Shown piece by piece: positions 42,116 through 50,978 of a DNA stretch of 64,000 nt. The position numbers and the translations under genes are program-made. Position 1 is the stretch's first letter, and every line of letters starts with the position of its first letter. The DNA is from Pseudanabaena galeata CCNP1313. GTDB lineage: Bacteria > Cyanobacteriota > Cyanobacteriia > Pseudanabaenales > Pseudanabaenaceae. A model generated the notes under the pieces. That model worked only from the letters and a program-made list of their open reading frames with translations. It ran no database searches and was not told the DNA's origin. The stretch is from NCBI RefSeq assembly GCF_029910235.1, contig NZ_CP112875.1, positions 62,001-126,000 of the forward strand, in the 5' to 3' direction.

Positions 42116-44920
42116 ATGACTATCCAAGCGCTGTTTAATGAAGCTTTAGATATAACTCAACGTATTTGGATGGATCTTTATCAGATCGAACCAATGCGGA
42201 ATATTCCTATGCCAGAAATTGATGCTAAAGGAATAGTAAAAATTGATGCTTTATGGACAGATGGTGGTTTACGTCCTAATGCTAATATTCTTGCTTTCTT
42301 TGTTCAGCCTGTCTCTAATGAAAATGATCTAGATCGATGGAGACGCAGACTGGAAGAATGGCCAGTTCGGGGAGGTTTACTGGTTGGTTCCGATCATCTA
42401 CATCTTGTAACACCTTCTGATTCTTCTAAAAGGTTAGATGAAAAAATTTTAGATCTTAATGCTTGGCGCGAAACTCTGGTTTCGCCTAAGCCTCATCTTT
42501 TTACGCCAAAAGCTCTTTCACAGTTTCGTCAAGGGCAGTTATCATTTTCAGATTTAGAAGAAACTATTTCTGAAAGGAGTTTTACATTCTTGTTACGTCA
42601 ACAGGAACGGATTGATAAAGCATTCCAAAAAGCTATTGAAGAAGCATTAAAAAAAGTTAAGTCTTCTCAAGGTCTAGGCTCATCAAGGAATGAGATTCAA
42701 GGTCACGTTATTCGAGTAGCGATCGCTTATTTAGCAGCAAGAATTTTACAGGACAAAGGTTTTTTCGGATCTGCTGAATTATCTCAAACAAACGATCCCT
42801 TAGATTTACTTAATCTTATGGTGACTCGTACCAATGGCTTTTTTAAGCGAGCTTTAGAGTCTGCTCAATTTACTAACGAAGTAATTCGACAACAACTTGC
42901 TCTGTATATGGGGCAATCTGTTAGTTTTGCTTTAACTAATCATCGTGATGTGGGCAGTTTATACGAAAAAGCAATTATAGAATTACCTGACGACTTAAAC
43001 GGAAATAATTGGGGTGATTTGAATCGGCATTATACGCCGATCAAAGTCGCCGAAAAAATGCTTGAGTTATTGCCATTAGAACGTATTCGTCCAGAAGAAC
43101 GTTTTATTTTCGATCCTGCGGCTGGTTCGGGAAGTTTGCTTTTAGCAGCTACTGCTCGGCTTGCTCAAATGTCTGACATTCCTACTGATGAACAATCACG
43201 AAGGGATTATTTGGCTAATCATGTTATCGGTAACGATTTAGATAGAGATGTCAATTTAATCACTCAACTTCGCTATTTTCTAGCTAGGGAATCTACTGGT
43301 ATTTCTGATTTTCTACCATCTCCAAAGTTTTATGGTGAAGATTACGAATCATTAAGTAAGGAGAATATTATACAAAAAATTGGCAATAAGCCTCGTATTC
43401 TGATTGCTAATCCTCCTTTTGAGATAAGAGGAGACAAGCAATTAGCCTTTGAGTTTATCAAACAATCTATCAATTGGCTAGATGATGGTTCTCAATTTTC
43501 ATTCATTTTACCAAGCTCTTTTATCCCAGGTAAAAAATATGGTATATCAGATATTCGTAAGACTTTATCTAGTAAATGTAACCTATTTGAGATTTGGCAA
43601 CTACCTGTTGGAACTATTGGAGTTAGTGCTAGACAAGACACTTGCGTAGTCTCTGGTTCTGTGGGTGAGCCTAAAAAATATTATTCTATTTCAAGAAAAG
43701 TTATTTCTAGCGCTGAAATTCCTGAGATCCTTGATGGTGGATACTTAGGAACTTCATGGATTTCAACAATCAATCCTAATGGGGATTGGAATGAGGTTAC
43801 AGAGCCTAAAATCAATCTATCTATTCCAACTATCCAATTATCATCCCTATTCTTTATTTTTACTGGTGTTTTACATCGTAAGGGACATCCTCCTGTTGAA
43901 TATCCGCCAAGTGACAGACCATATAAACCAACATGGCGGATGAGATGGGGCAAAGAAGGTTCTTTTTGGGCTGATCCAGAAAGGGTTGATCCTTTGATGC
44001 AATGGGTCATATATGACTCAATTGATCTGGAAAGCAAAAGAGAACGGTGTGAAAGCCTATTTGCCAAATCTAAAATCCTTGTAGGTCGCATAGCAAATAT
44101 TTCATCTAAAAACAATAAACCTCTCCCTGTCCAGCTTGATACCACAGGACTTTGCCCTAACAATAGTATTTGGTGCATCTTGCCTATTCAAGAAGCTAAC
44201 ATGACGAACAAGGAATATAAACCAGAAGAACCGCCTACAAATTGGGGGGACTTAAGCTTTGAAGAACAAAGATTATGGTTGCTTGGGATTCTTTCATCAG
44301 ATTTAGCAGTAAAACTATCAATGATTGGTCGTGGAACTATTAATTTAACAGAAGATATTCTCCTTCAATTTCCACTTCCTCTATTAGTTGATCGGCAGAT
44401 TATTGATATTACGAGTCAAATGGTTAAGCGAGATCAAAATCGTGAAACTATTCCCAATCGCGATCCTCTAAGAGAACAATTGAATGGTCTAGTAAAGAAA
44501 TCCTATGGAAATCCCACTTGGATTGAACGCCAGCGTACAGGTAAATCCCCAGAATTAAAAGCTTGGAAGTTAGAACAAGAAATCAAAAAGACAAAACAAG
44601 AAATCAAAAAGACAAAAACTGCTATTGGTCAAGTCTTAGAAATTTCTGAGGACAAGAGCCAAGTTCTTATGTATATCAGTAGACTCATGGATGATGATAA
44701 TACTGAAGGCGAATGGATTCCTTTACCTCAAGAGTTACCAGCGTGGGCATTGGACGGTACTGCCTTTGAGGTGCAGTTAAGTCATGATGTGAAAACATTT
44801 GCACAACTTAGAGAACGTCCTTGGGCTTTAAGAAAGTTTTGCCATACTCCACGTCCTTATCTCACTGATGACGAGTTAGATGAGTTTTTAAGGATTCCTG
44901 ATTTGGAGGTTTTATCGTGA
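42116..44920 (+). CDS. Large N6-adenine DNA methyltransferase
   Basis: 934 aa from ATG 42116 (a TTG at 42104 overlapping the previous stop is the other option). Residue numbers below count from the TTG. About 300 residues of unknown fold come first. The class I methyltransferase core follows: HYTP (309-312, motif X), DPAAGSGSLL (337-346, SAM-binding motif I), GNDLD (376-380), and ANPPFE (435-440, the catalytic NPPF of N6-adenine enzymes). The 450-residue C-terminus resembles target-recognition parts of Eco57I/BREX-type enzymes, with a coiled coil (about 825-850). No nuclease motif was spotted. The end overlaps the next gene (GTGA). It likely modifies DNA in a site-specific way for self-marking. 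Confidence 0.75.
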   Translation: MTIQALFNEALDITQRIWMDLYQIEPMRNIPMPEIDAKGIVKIDALWTDGGLRPNANILAFFVQPVSNENDLDRWRRRLEEWPVRGGLLVGSDHLHLVTPSDSSKRLDEKILDLNAWRETLVSPKPHLFTPKALSQFRQGQLSFSDLEETISERSFTFLLRQQERIDKAFQKAIEEALKKVKSSQGLGSSRNEIQGHVIRVAIAYLAARILQDKGFFGSAELSQTNDPLDLLNLMVTRTNGFFKRALESAQFTNEVIRQQLALYMGQSVSFALTNHRDVGSLYEKAIIELPDDLNGNNWGDLNRHYTPIKVAEKMLELLPLERIRPEERFIFDPAAGSGSLLLAATARLAQMSDIPTDEQSRRDYLANHVIGNDLDRDVNLITQLRYFLARESTGISDFLPSPKFYGEDYESLSKENIIQKIGNKPRILIANPPFEIRGDKQLAFEFIKQSINWLDDGSQFSFILPSSFIPGKKYGISDIRKTLSSKCNLFEIWQLPVGTIGVSARQDTCVVSGSVGEPKKYYSISRKVISSAEIPEILDGGYLGTSWISTINPNGDWNEVTEPKINLSIPTIQLSSLFFIFTGVLHRKGHPPVEYPPSDRPYKPTWRMRWGKEGSFWADPERVDPLMQWVIYDSIDLESKRERCESLFAKSKILVGRIANISSKNNKPLPVQLDTTGLCPNNSIWCILPIQEANMTNKEYKPEEPPTNWGDLSFEEQRLWLLGILSSDLAVKLSMIGRGTINLTEDILLQFPLPLLVDRQIIDITSQMVKRDQNRETIPNRDPLREQLNGLVKKSYGNPTWIERQRTGKSPELKAWKLEQEIKKTKQEIKKTKTAIGQVLEISEDKSQVLMYISRLMDDDNTEGEWIPLPQELPAWALDGTAFEVQLSHDVKTFAQLRERPWALRKFCHTPRPYLTDDELDEFLRIPDLEVLS

Positions 44921-45960
44921 CTTGTCAAATCACTTTTCTGCCTGTTGGTAATGCAGATAGTATTGTAATCCAAACTGAGAACTCAACAATAATCGTTGAC
45001 CTTGGCAAACTAGATATATTAGAAGATTGGCTGCGAAAATACGAAATATCTAGGATAGATAGAATTTACATTACTCATGATCATCGAGATCATTTCCCAT
45101 CACTGATTAAATTGGTAGAGTTTCTCGATACTTGGCTTGGTGATGTAAATATCGTAAAGAAGATACATTTTCCTTGTAAAGCCCTTGAAGTTGCTTGGAA
45201 GAAAGTTAAATCTGATAGAGTGAAGAATAAGATTCTTGAGAATGCATTAGTTCGTATTGCAGAATGGAGTAAAAAAAGAGTTGTAATACATTCTCCAATT
45301 TTTCGTGATGAAGAACCGTACTCCGAAGGATTGCTAAAAATAGCGGCTTTGCATCCAAGTGAAGAATTTGCTAGTAGACACTTTGCTTCAAGTGCAAGCA
45401 AATTAAACGAAGTTTCTACCGTCTTACAAGTTACCTATGGCGAATTTTCTGCACAACTTCTTGCCGATATTGAAGGGGCAGGACTTGCGGAATTACTCAG
45501 CTTTTTAAAGACAAACTCAGAAAGTGACGATTTTACAGCGCACGTTGTCAAAATACCTCATCATGGAGCCTACCCTAAAAATGGTGATGAATTGAAAGAG
45601 TTGTTGGCTTTGATTGATGCAGAGCTAGCTGTTTTGTCTGTAGGTAGTAAGAATACTTATGGTCATGTGGAACCTGAGCTTTTTAAGTCTTTAATTGGTT
45701 TGAAGGACAACAAAGATAAGCGTCTTTGGAAATTCATCTGCACAGAAGTTACACGCACTTGTGTATATTCAGCAAGCGATCGATCAACAATGGAAAAATC
45801 AGGATTGTCCTCATCTGAAGCCGACAAATGTGCAGGAGAAATCACGATTGTTGCGGAGACATCAGGTACATGGAAATTGAAAACGGAGATTGATCCTCAC
45901 AAAACTCAAGTGGCAAGTTTCAAATGTGCAGCCTGTGAGGGACGTGGTGATTTTGGATAA
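44917..45960 (+). CDS. ComEC-like metallo-beta-lactamase-fold protein
   Basis: A 347-aa protein with GTG start, a near-perfect GGAGGT 6 nt upstream, and a 4-nt overlap with the methyltransferase gene. MBL motifs: THDHRDH (53-59), LLADIEG (about 190) and IPHHGAYP (about 215), as in the hydrolase part of ComEC/Rec2. The C-terminal 60 residues end with a Cys pair (CAAC). The enzyme probably hydrolyses nucleic acid or a nucleotide. Coupling to a methyltransferase suggests it may be the effector. Its last 55 bp overlap, on the other strand, the truncated PRTRC-A gene. Confidence 0.65.
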   Translation: MTCQITFLPVGNADSIVIQTENSTIIVDLGKLDILEDWLRKYEISRIDRIYITHDHRDHFPSLIKLVEFLDTWLGDVNIVKKIHFPCKALEVAWKKVKSDRVKNKILENALVRIAEWSKKRVVIHSPIFRDEEPYSEGLLKIAALHPSEEFASRHFASSASKLNEVSTVLQVTYGEFSAQLLADIEGAGLAELLSFLKTNSESDDFTAHVVKIPHHGAYPKNGDELKELLALIDAELAVLSVGSKNTYGHVEPELFKSLIGLKDNKDKRLWKFICTEVTRTCVYSASDRSTMEKSGLSSSEADKCAGEITIVAETSGTWKLKTEIDPHKTQVASFKCAACEGRGDFG

Positions 45961-46190
45961 TTATAATTAGCAAATCCTGATTTTTGCGCGATCGCTACCA
46001 ACCCTTCCCGTCTCGCTCTGACAAATGTGCCATTTCCTGCGTAAACGTACTCGTACATTGATGTCGGCGCGATTTCAGGCAGATGCTGATTCGTGGCGAT
46101 GATGTGCTGAATCAGTCCCGCACTATAGGTAATCGGCAATACTGTGTTTGCGGTAACTGAGTGTTTTTGAACGTGTTCTAATAATTTCAT
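45906..46190 (-). pseudogene. Truncated PRTRC-A (JAB-type) protein
   Basis: From ATG 46190 (MKLLEHVQKHSVTANTVLPI) 94 aa. The segment MYEYVYAGNGTFVRARREGL resembles the N-terminal domain of PRTRC system protein A, whose C-terminal JAB deubiquitinase-like domain would follow. After about residue 72 the frame runs into the antisense of the MBL gene and stops. The JAB domain is lost. The start overlaps the E2-like gene by ATGA, so it belongs to that operon. Confidence 0.5.
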
Positions 46191-46894
46191 TGGTTTATAA
46201 TCATATTGATCGCTACCTTCACCGAGGAGCCACATTGGACAAGATCGGCGATTGGATAGCGGTTGGATTTCTGGAGTTGTAATAGCTTCAAACGAATATC
46301 TTGTGGATGGGAAGTTGATTTATCATTCACAAGATGATTGCTGAACGGTGCATTCATAAACATTTGCCATGCTTGAGCTAGTTTCTCTATTCCTTCTAAT
46401 TGACTAGAAAAGCTATTTTCATTACCCATACAGATTCTGCCATCACCGTAGATATTCGGTAATGGCACATGGTAAATAGGAGCCTCTGCATTGAAGATTT
46501 TGAAGTTAGTTGCCCAAACATAACAACTATCACCGCAGAGCATAAACACTAAACCCATCATCGGGATGGTCAAAGCGATCGGCTCTCCGTCCTCAGTCAA
46601 ATTTGTGAAGGTAAATGTCCGTCTTGCAGGTGGTATAAACTGCACGAACCATTGTCCTTGCTTACAGATACCCAATCGCTGTACGCCACTGGGTATCCAT
46701 CCTGAGTCAATTTGTTCATGTTGAAATGCGGCTCTGACAGTTTCGGGTGATAGAAATTTATAGGTTTCTTTTCCTGCATCTCGATATTGAAAGCAGTAAT
46801 GTCCTCCTTTCAGAAATAGCAGTTTTGCATCTGCTTCTATGAGTGGATACCCATCAGGATTGAGGGCATCTTGCATCGGATTTATGGTTAACAT
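46187..46894 (-). CDS. PRTRC system protein B (E2-like)
   Basis: A 235-aa protein of the PRTRC-B type. The region LPNIYGDGRICMGN (about 145-158) contains a Cys in the position of the E2 ubiquitin-conjugating-like active site. The N-terminal part is a beta-rich domain. E2-like proteins of this family are grouped with Ub-like and ThiF proteins in plasmid cassettes; the target of conjugation is unknown. The gene is followed by the truncated PRTRC-A and preceded by a 254-aa protein after 10 nt. Confidence 0.7.
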   Translation of the reverse strand: MLTINPMQDALNPDGYPLIEADAKLLFLKGGHYCFQYRDAGKETYKFLSPETVRAAFQHEQIDSGWIPSGVQRLGICKQGQWFVQFIPPARRTFTFTNLTEDGEPIALTIPMMGLVFMLCGDSCYVWATNFKIFNAEAPIYHVPLPNIYGDGRICMGNENSFSSQLEGIEKLAQAWQMFMNAPFSNHLVNDKSTSHPQDIRLKLLQLQKSNRYPIADLVQCGSSVKVAINMIINQ

Positions 46895-46904
46895 GGTTTC
46901 CTCC

Positions 46905-47669
46905 TTATCCCGCTAATGCATTGATGGGGTGGTGAAAATGTAGTTGGGGAATGGGTTCTTTACACCTGTTCCACAGCCTCACTACTTTGACGCAGTTTTG
47001 GGAGTCCTGATCCAGCCATTCGATAAATTCTCTATATTCCTTCATGATTGTCTGAGCGTCTGTATATGCTTCTCTCAGTATGTCAATCACCTCTATCGTC
47101 CAATTAGCATCGGTGATTTCGCTTTCGTAGGTCATATCCAGCCAGATATTATCCGTTGACTGGGTTAGCATCTCCATCGCCAGTGGCAATCGAGAGATCA
47201 TTCCCCTCGCCTTTTTTGCCTCTTGACGTAGAAGCACATCGGATATGTAATCTACGACTGGGGGTAATTCTTTGCCCAGTTCGCTTTCTACGCCATCCCA
47301 TACTTCACTACTGATGTCATGAATTAGGCACATCAGAAATTTCTCGGTTGCACCTAATCCTTCAAATTCGTCGTAGTACCATGAAGTACCAATTGGGTCT
47401 ATTGGTATATAGGCTGTACGTTCCAAATCTGTCATTACTAAGGGTAAAGGAAAGAACTGCTCGTCCACTAAAGTCAGAAATTCGATTTCTTTCTCGCTAT
47501 AGTCTTCGGGTTTTGCAAAGGCTAGGCTGGCTGTGGTTTGCTGATATTTCTCTGGATAGTAATGCTGATATAGTCTCAACATATTTGCACGTAGCTGCAT
47601 GGATTCAAGGTAATCGGCGGCTCTTTCAGATGTGTGGGAACACATCCACTGAAATTTGGCGTTGTCCAT
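46905..47669 (-). CDS. Hypothetical protein of the PRTRC-like operon
   Basis: A 254-aa, acidic, mostly helical protein (MDNAKFQWMCSHTSERAADY...). No family is assigned with certainty; in position it takes the place of PRTRC-F. It starts 1 nt after the upstream gene's stop. Several Trp and acidic motifs (FIEWLDQDSQN) near the C-terminus. Function unknown; operon membership is clear. Confidence 0.5.
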   Translation of the reverse strand: MDNAKFQWMCSHTSERAADYLESMQLRANMLRLYQHYYPEKYQQTTASLAFAKPEDYSEKEIEFLTLVDEQFFPLPLVMTDLERTAYIPIDPIGTSWYYDEFEGLGATEKFLMCLIHDISSEVWDGVESELGKELPPVVDYISDVLLRQEAKKARGMISRLPLAMEMLTQSTDNIWLDMTYESEITDANWTIEVIDILREAYTDAQTIMKEYREFIEWLDQDSQNCVKVVRLWNRCKEPIPQLHFHHPINALAG

Positions 47670-47670
47670 T

Positions 47671-47922
47671 CTAGAATCCTCTGATTACCGCAGGGGCGGC
47701 GATCGGGTGCGCTTTTTTTAAGTTGTCTAGCGATCGCTGCAATAAACAACTATTTTGCCTAGATAAAATTGTTGCTTCAGTAAAGTTTTCTAGCTCAATT
47801 TCACCGATTTCGATTAGTTGCTGTCCTTGCCGCTCATGCTGATCGATCTCCCATAGTATTTCTAGCAAGGGATTGATAAATTCACTGGCTGTAATCAAAC
47901 TGGTCAGGACTAGCTCGGACAT
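47671..47922 (-). CDS. Small hypothetical protein of the PRTRC-like operon
   Basis: 83 aa, MSELVLTSLITASEFINPLL, helical, acidic. It lies 2 nt after the Ub-like gene and 1 nt before the 254-aa gene; AGAGGA near its end serves as ribosome site for the latter. No family recognised. Confidence 0.5.
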   Translation of the reverse strand: MSELVLTSLITASEFINPLLEILWEIDQHERQGQQLIEIGEIELENFTEATILSRQNSCLLQRSLDNLKKAHPIAAPAVIRGF

Positions 47923-47924
47923 GC

Positions 47925-48134
47925 TTAGCCCTTTGGTCCTGCTTGTTTACAGATATCCACGAGGACATCTCCATTCGATTGAACTGTTCGCCGAATTTGT
48001 GAGTTTTTGATTCCTTCAAAATACTGACTGAGCGTAGCCTTGATTTGCTCGTCACTGCTACCAATTTCAGGTGGCACTGGAATCGTTTGTCCTTCAACTT
48101 TGATGCTGTAGTTAGGTGTAGTGATTGTATTCAT
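47925..48134 (-). CDS. PRTRC system protein C (ubiquitin-like)
   Basis: A 69-aa protein resembling PRTRC-C. A beta-grasp-like pattern (YSIKVEGQTIPVPPEIGSSD, EQIKATLSQYFEGIKNSQIR, RTVQSNGDVLVDI) is followed by a C-terminal tail ending AGPKG, compared with GTKG in typical PRTRC-C. The terminal Gly is the kind of end that can be adenylated by an E1 (ThiF), but no E1 gene is visible here. It overlaps the upstream gene by ATGA. Confidence 0.65.
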   Translation of the reverse strand: MNTITTPNYSIKVEGQTIPVPPEIGSSDEQIKATLSQYFEGIKNSQIRRTVQSNGDVLVDICKQAGPKG

Positions 48135-48481
48135 AGTTGTAAAGTTTGTTGTAGAGCTTTAGAAGATGGATCTGTTTTTCTTGGCAAGATGGAAAATTCG
48201 GGCTTTGCAGGTAGTTTGTGTTCTTCCTCATCTGATGTATCGGGTTGAATTGGACAGGCTAGGTCACTCTCAGCATAGGCTCGGATGATTTCTGCTAGTG
48301 GCTCTGGGATCGGCGTAAGCCCTGATAAGGCGATCGTGCGGATTAGTGGTCTTCCCAAGTCTCGGCAAATGGAAATAATCACCAGCCGTTCTGGTGATTG
48401 TTCGATTTCAGGTAAAATTTCAATGCATAACCGCAGTCGGCTTTGATCTAGGTCTATTGCTTCGTTGGTCATGATTTTCAC
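48131..48481 (-). CDS. Hypothetical protein preceding the Ub-like gene
   Basis: 116 aa (M4 is an alternative start). IEILPEIEQSPERLVIISIC, RDLGRPLIRTIALSGLTPIP and an acidic, disordered tail. Possible PRTRC-E or -D analogue by position; no clear homology seen. Overlaps the Ub-like gene (ATGA). First gene after the terminator at 48568, so a promoter probably lies in 48482-48567. Confidence 0.45.
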   Translation of the reverse strand: MKIMTNEAIDLDQSRLRLCIEILPEIEQSPERLVIISICRDLGRPLIRTIALSGLTPIPEPLAEIIRAYAESDLACPIQPDTSDEEEHKLPAKPEFSILPRKTDPSSKALQQTLQL

Positions 48482-48567
48482 GCTGTTTAACTTATACGCT
48501 TTTACACAAGCACTGGCGCTAGCCTATTTGTTCTAAAAATTCACAGTGTCGGACTTCCCTATTGTAA

Positions 48568-48605
48568 AAAAAAGTAAAACCCTCACAGTGAGGATTTTAC
48601 TTTTT
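48568..48605 (-). terminator. Strong terminator hairpin
   Basis: AAAAGTAAAACCCTCAC pairs with GTGAGGATTTTACTTTT with one mismatch and a very small loop; A-run and T-run on both sides. Marks the end of the minus-strand gene at 48608. Confidence 0.75.
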
Positions 48606-48607
48606 AC

Positions 48608-49036
48608 TTAGGCTGCATTTTCCATCCGTCGTGGTTGGGATTTGATGCCAACGGGGATAGGACTGTGCGAAGGGAAAACTCGCAGACGATCTTCTGTAAA
48701 CACCCGAAACTTCGCTGTATGATTCTTGCCGCTATTATTCGCAACCAGATAAACTCTTGCGTCAACGATCGCTTCAATTGTCGCATCGGGCATTTCTGGT
48801 CGTGGATATAATGGGAACTCAGCGCTGCGCTCCTGTAAGAATAATTCCACAAGACTCGTAAACTTTTGCTTAGCTTGGAGAATGTCGATACCAACAATCA
48901 GCTTGGCTCTAGACCATGTTACAAATGCTTGTTGCTCCACGCTGTCGCTGCTCTTGGGTTTGCAACTCCATTGAGCACCATGCTTCGATACTCGTGGCAA
49001 TAGTAAACATTGATAGCCTTTATGTGAGTAAATCAT
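48608..49036 (-). CDS. Hypothetical protein between SSB and the Ub-like genes
   Basis: 142 aa from ATG 49036, with AAGAAGG about 6 nt upstream (an upstream ATG at 49102 gives a Leu-rich start that is less likely). MIYSHKGYQCLLLPRVSKHG, many basic residues, and VDARVYLVANNSGKNHTAKF. No family recognised. Terminators on both sides make it a separate unit. Confidence 0.5.
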   Translation of the reverse strand: MIYSHKGYQCLLLPRVSKHGAQWSCKPKSSDSVEQQAFVTWSRAKLIVGIDILQAKQKFTSLVELFLQERSAEFPLYPRPEMPDATIEAIVDARVYLVANNSGKNHTAKFRVFTEDRLRVFPSHSPIPVGIKSQPRRMENAA

Positions 49037-49140
49037 CGTAACCTTCTTTTCATCTAGTTGGGCATGAACTTCAAGCGATAGCGATAAAAAAAGAACAAAC
49101 ATTCGCTTGCGGCAAATATTTGTTTTTTTTCAGAGTAGTT

Positions 49141-49181
49141 GTTTCAGAGAGAGGATTAGCAAGGTAAATTCTCTCTGAAAC
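49141..49181 (-). terminator. Hairpin after ssb
   Basis: GTTTCAGAGAGA pairs perfectly with TCTCTCTGAAAC around a 17-nt loop, just after the ssb stop on the minus strand. Confidence 0.5.
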
Positions 49182-49187
49182 AGTTAG

Positions 49188-49601
49188 CTAAAAATCATCA
49201 TCGTATGCAGCAGTTGGCTCATATTCTTCATCAGCAGCATCGGCAATCTTTCGCTCAACATCAATAAAGTTAAGAGATTGGGCGCTGATGACAGTACGTG
49301 CATGATGCTTCTTATCTTTCTTGGATTGATATTCTTCTGGTTGGGATAGTACTCCCACTACTTCCACAAAACGTCCTGACTGAGCACGTTCTTCGGCATA
49401 CTGGGCTGTACCATTCCAGCATACGACTTTCACCCAAAGTGGCTCTTGGTTGATCCAATTACCATCTTTATCTCTGCGAGGTTTGGGTTGTACAGCAAGG
49501 CTAAAGTCCAATACATCCTTACCGCTAGTTCTAGTTTGACGTACTGCGGAGACGTTACCAATATAGCCAGAGAGAACTACGGAATTTGTTGAATTACACA
49601 T
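49188..49601 (-). CDS. ssb: Single-stranded DNA-binding protein
   Basis: A 137-aa SSB. OB-fold pattern VVLSGYIGNVSAVRQTRTSG, FSLAVQPKPRRDKDGNW, LWVKVVCWNGTAQYAEE, GRFVEVVGVLSQPEEYQ. Ends with the acidic tip AYDDDF used to bind partners. Plasmid-borne SSB, typical near recombination and transfer genes. Own terminator downstream. Confidence 0.85.
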   Translation of the reverse strand: MCNSTNSVVLSGYIGNVSAVRQTRTSGKDVLDFSLAVQPKPRRDKDGNWINQEPLWVKVVCWNGTAQYAEERAQSGRFVEVVGVLSQPEEYQSKKDKKHHARTVISAQSLNFIDVERKIADAADEEYEPTAAYDDDF

Positions 49602-49668
49602 CGATTTATACCTGTTTAGGAATCACTTCATGAGCTTCTACGCGATAGCGTTTCCGTTCCCATAAATG

Positions 49669-49706
49669 CCATAACTCTCTAGAAATTATTTACTAGAGAG
49701 TTATGG
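49669..49706 (-). terminator. Hairpin after the RecA-fold ATPase gene
   Basis: CCATAACTCTCTAG pairs perfectly with CTAGAGAGTTATGG around a 10-nt loop. Confidence 0.6.
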
Positions 49707-49718
49707 TTGGCTTTAAAT

Positions 49719-50978
49719 CTAGAATTCAAGCTGAGTGTTAATATCACTGGCAATCAGGGAATATTGTCCTGGGTGTCTAGACGATGAGATGTCGATCAAG
49801 TTTTGAGCAAGTTCAACTGCATATCCTTTTACGCCCAGCCATTCACGCATTAAGGCTTCGCACACTTCCTTAATTTGCAATGCGGTCATGTTTTCACTGT
49901 TAAATTTGGGCTTTTGTCCAGTGGCATCGGCTCCATACAAGTCGATGCTTGCTTCAATCACTTTGCCCGTTGGTTGTTGGGTCACAGCTAAAAGTGCTTT
50001 AAATGCTGCTTTGGCTGGGTTATCTTGTCTGCTGATCGCGGGTTGAGCGGATGGTTGAACATTAGGACTAGGAATATGAGCCTCAATGACTGTGGCGACA
50101 TGACCATTAGTACTGGCGATCGCGGCGATATGACCGTTGGTACTAGCGATCGCGGCGACGTGACCGTTGGTACTAGCAATTGGGGCAACATTGTCGTTGC
50201 TGGCAACTGCGGCGATCGCATAGGCAGGTTGCTCCTGTACTGCATATAGTACTGGTACAACATTAGGTATGACTATATCCCTTGGGGCAACCGTCGCAGC
50301 TTGGCTAGGGGATGATGTGTCATTCAACCAATTCTGAACAATCTCTGCAAATTTCTTGCCTGGCTTGGGATAGATGCCACTGCTGATTTCAGGACATCTA
50401 CTTTTAGAGATCATTAGGGTATTCTGGTCGTCCAATAATCCACAGATGTCTAGTTCGTATTCACTGCCTTCCTTTTGAATTGGGGCTGTGCCGATCTTGC
50501 GAACACTGGTCATTTTCTGTTTGCCTGCAATTTCGGTAGCTCCATATTCATATTCGATTTTTGAACGCATTGTGGCGATGATGTGGCAGCTTGAACTGAT
50601 GATTTTGTCCCATAGTTGGCGTTCTATGGGGCGGATTTTTGCCCAGTTGCGGACATCGCTGCCAACTGAGTCTAGTTCCGCGTACCATGCGTGGGATAGG
50701 GAGTCGATAATCAGGTAATCAAATCCTGATTCTTCGGCACTTTCAATCGCGTTGTAATATTGGCTTGGTCCAAATTTGCTTAGTTCGAGTACATCGAAGT
50801 TAAACAAGTTGCCATACTTGCGGCTTGAACCATGTTCGGTGTCAATCAATCCAATTCTTTTGCCCAAGCATGATGCTAGTTGTAGGGCTGTGTAGGTTTT
50901 GCCGCATCCTGGTGGACCATATAGAGCCATCCGTAGTTTGATGTTTTCTTTGGTCGCTTTCTGAAATGAGTAAGTCAT
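49719..50978 (-). CDS. Sak4/RecA-fold ATPase with internal repeats
   Basis: A 419-aa protein. Residues 15-200 form a RecA-like ATPase close to phage Sak4-type annealing proteins: Walker A GPPGCGKT (21-28), LIDTEHGSSRKYG, Walker B DYLIIDS (87-93), RSKIEYEYG. A linker (about 225-300) holds three tandem 10-residue units, VAPIASTNGH, VAAIASTNGH, IAAIASTNGH (264-293). The C-terminal 100 residues are a helical domain. Together with SSB it suggests a recombination function within the operon. Confidence 0.65.
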   Translation of the reverse strand: MTYSFQKATKENIKLRMALYGPPGCGKTYTALQLASCLGKRIGLIDTEHGSSRKYGNLFNFDVLELSKFGPSQYYNAIESAEESGFDYLIIDSLSHAWYAELDSVGSDVRNWAKIRPIERQLWDKIISSSCHIIATMRSKIEYEYGATEIAGKQKMTSVRKIGTAPIQKEGSEYELDICGLLDDQNTLMISKSRCPEISSGIYPKPGKKFAEIVQNWLNDTSSPSQAATVAPRDIVIPNVVPVLYAVQEQPAYAIAAVASNDNVAPIASTNGHVAAIASTNGHIAAIASTNGHVATVIEAHIPSPNVQPSAQPAISRQDNPAKAAFKALLAVTQQPTGKVIEASIDLYGADATGQKPKFNSENMTALQIKEVCEALMREWLGVKGYAVELAQNLIDISSSRHPGQYSLIASDINTQLEF

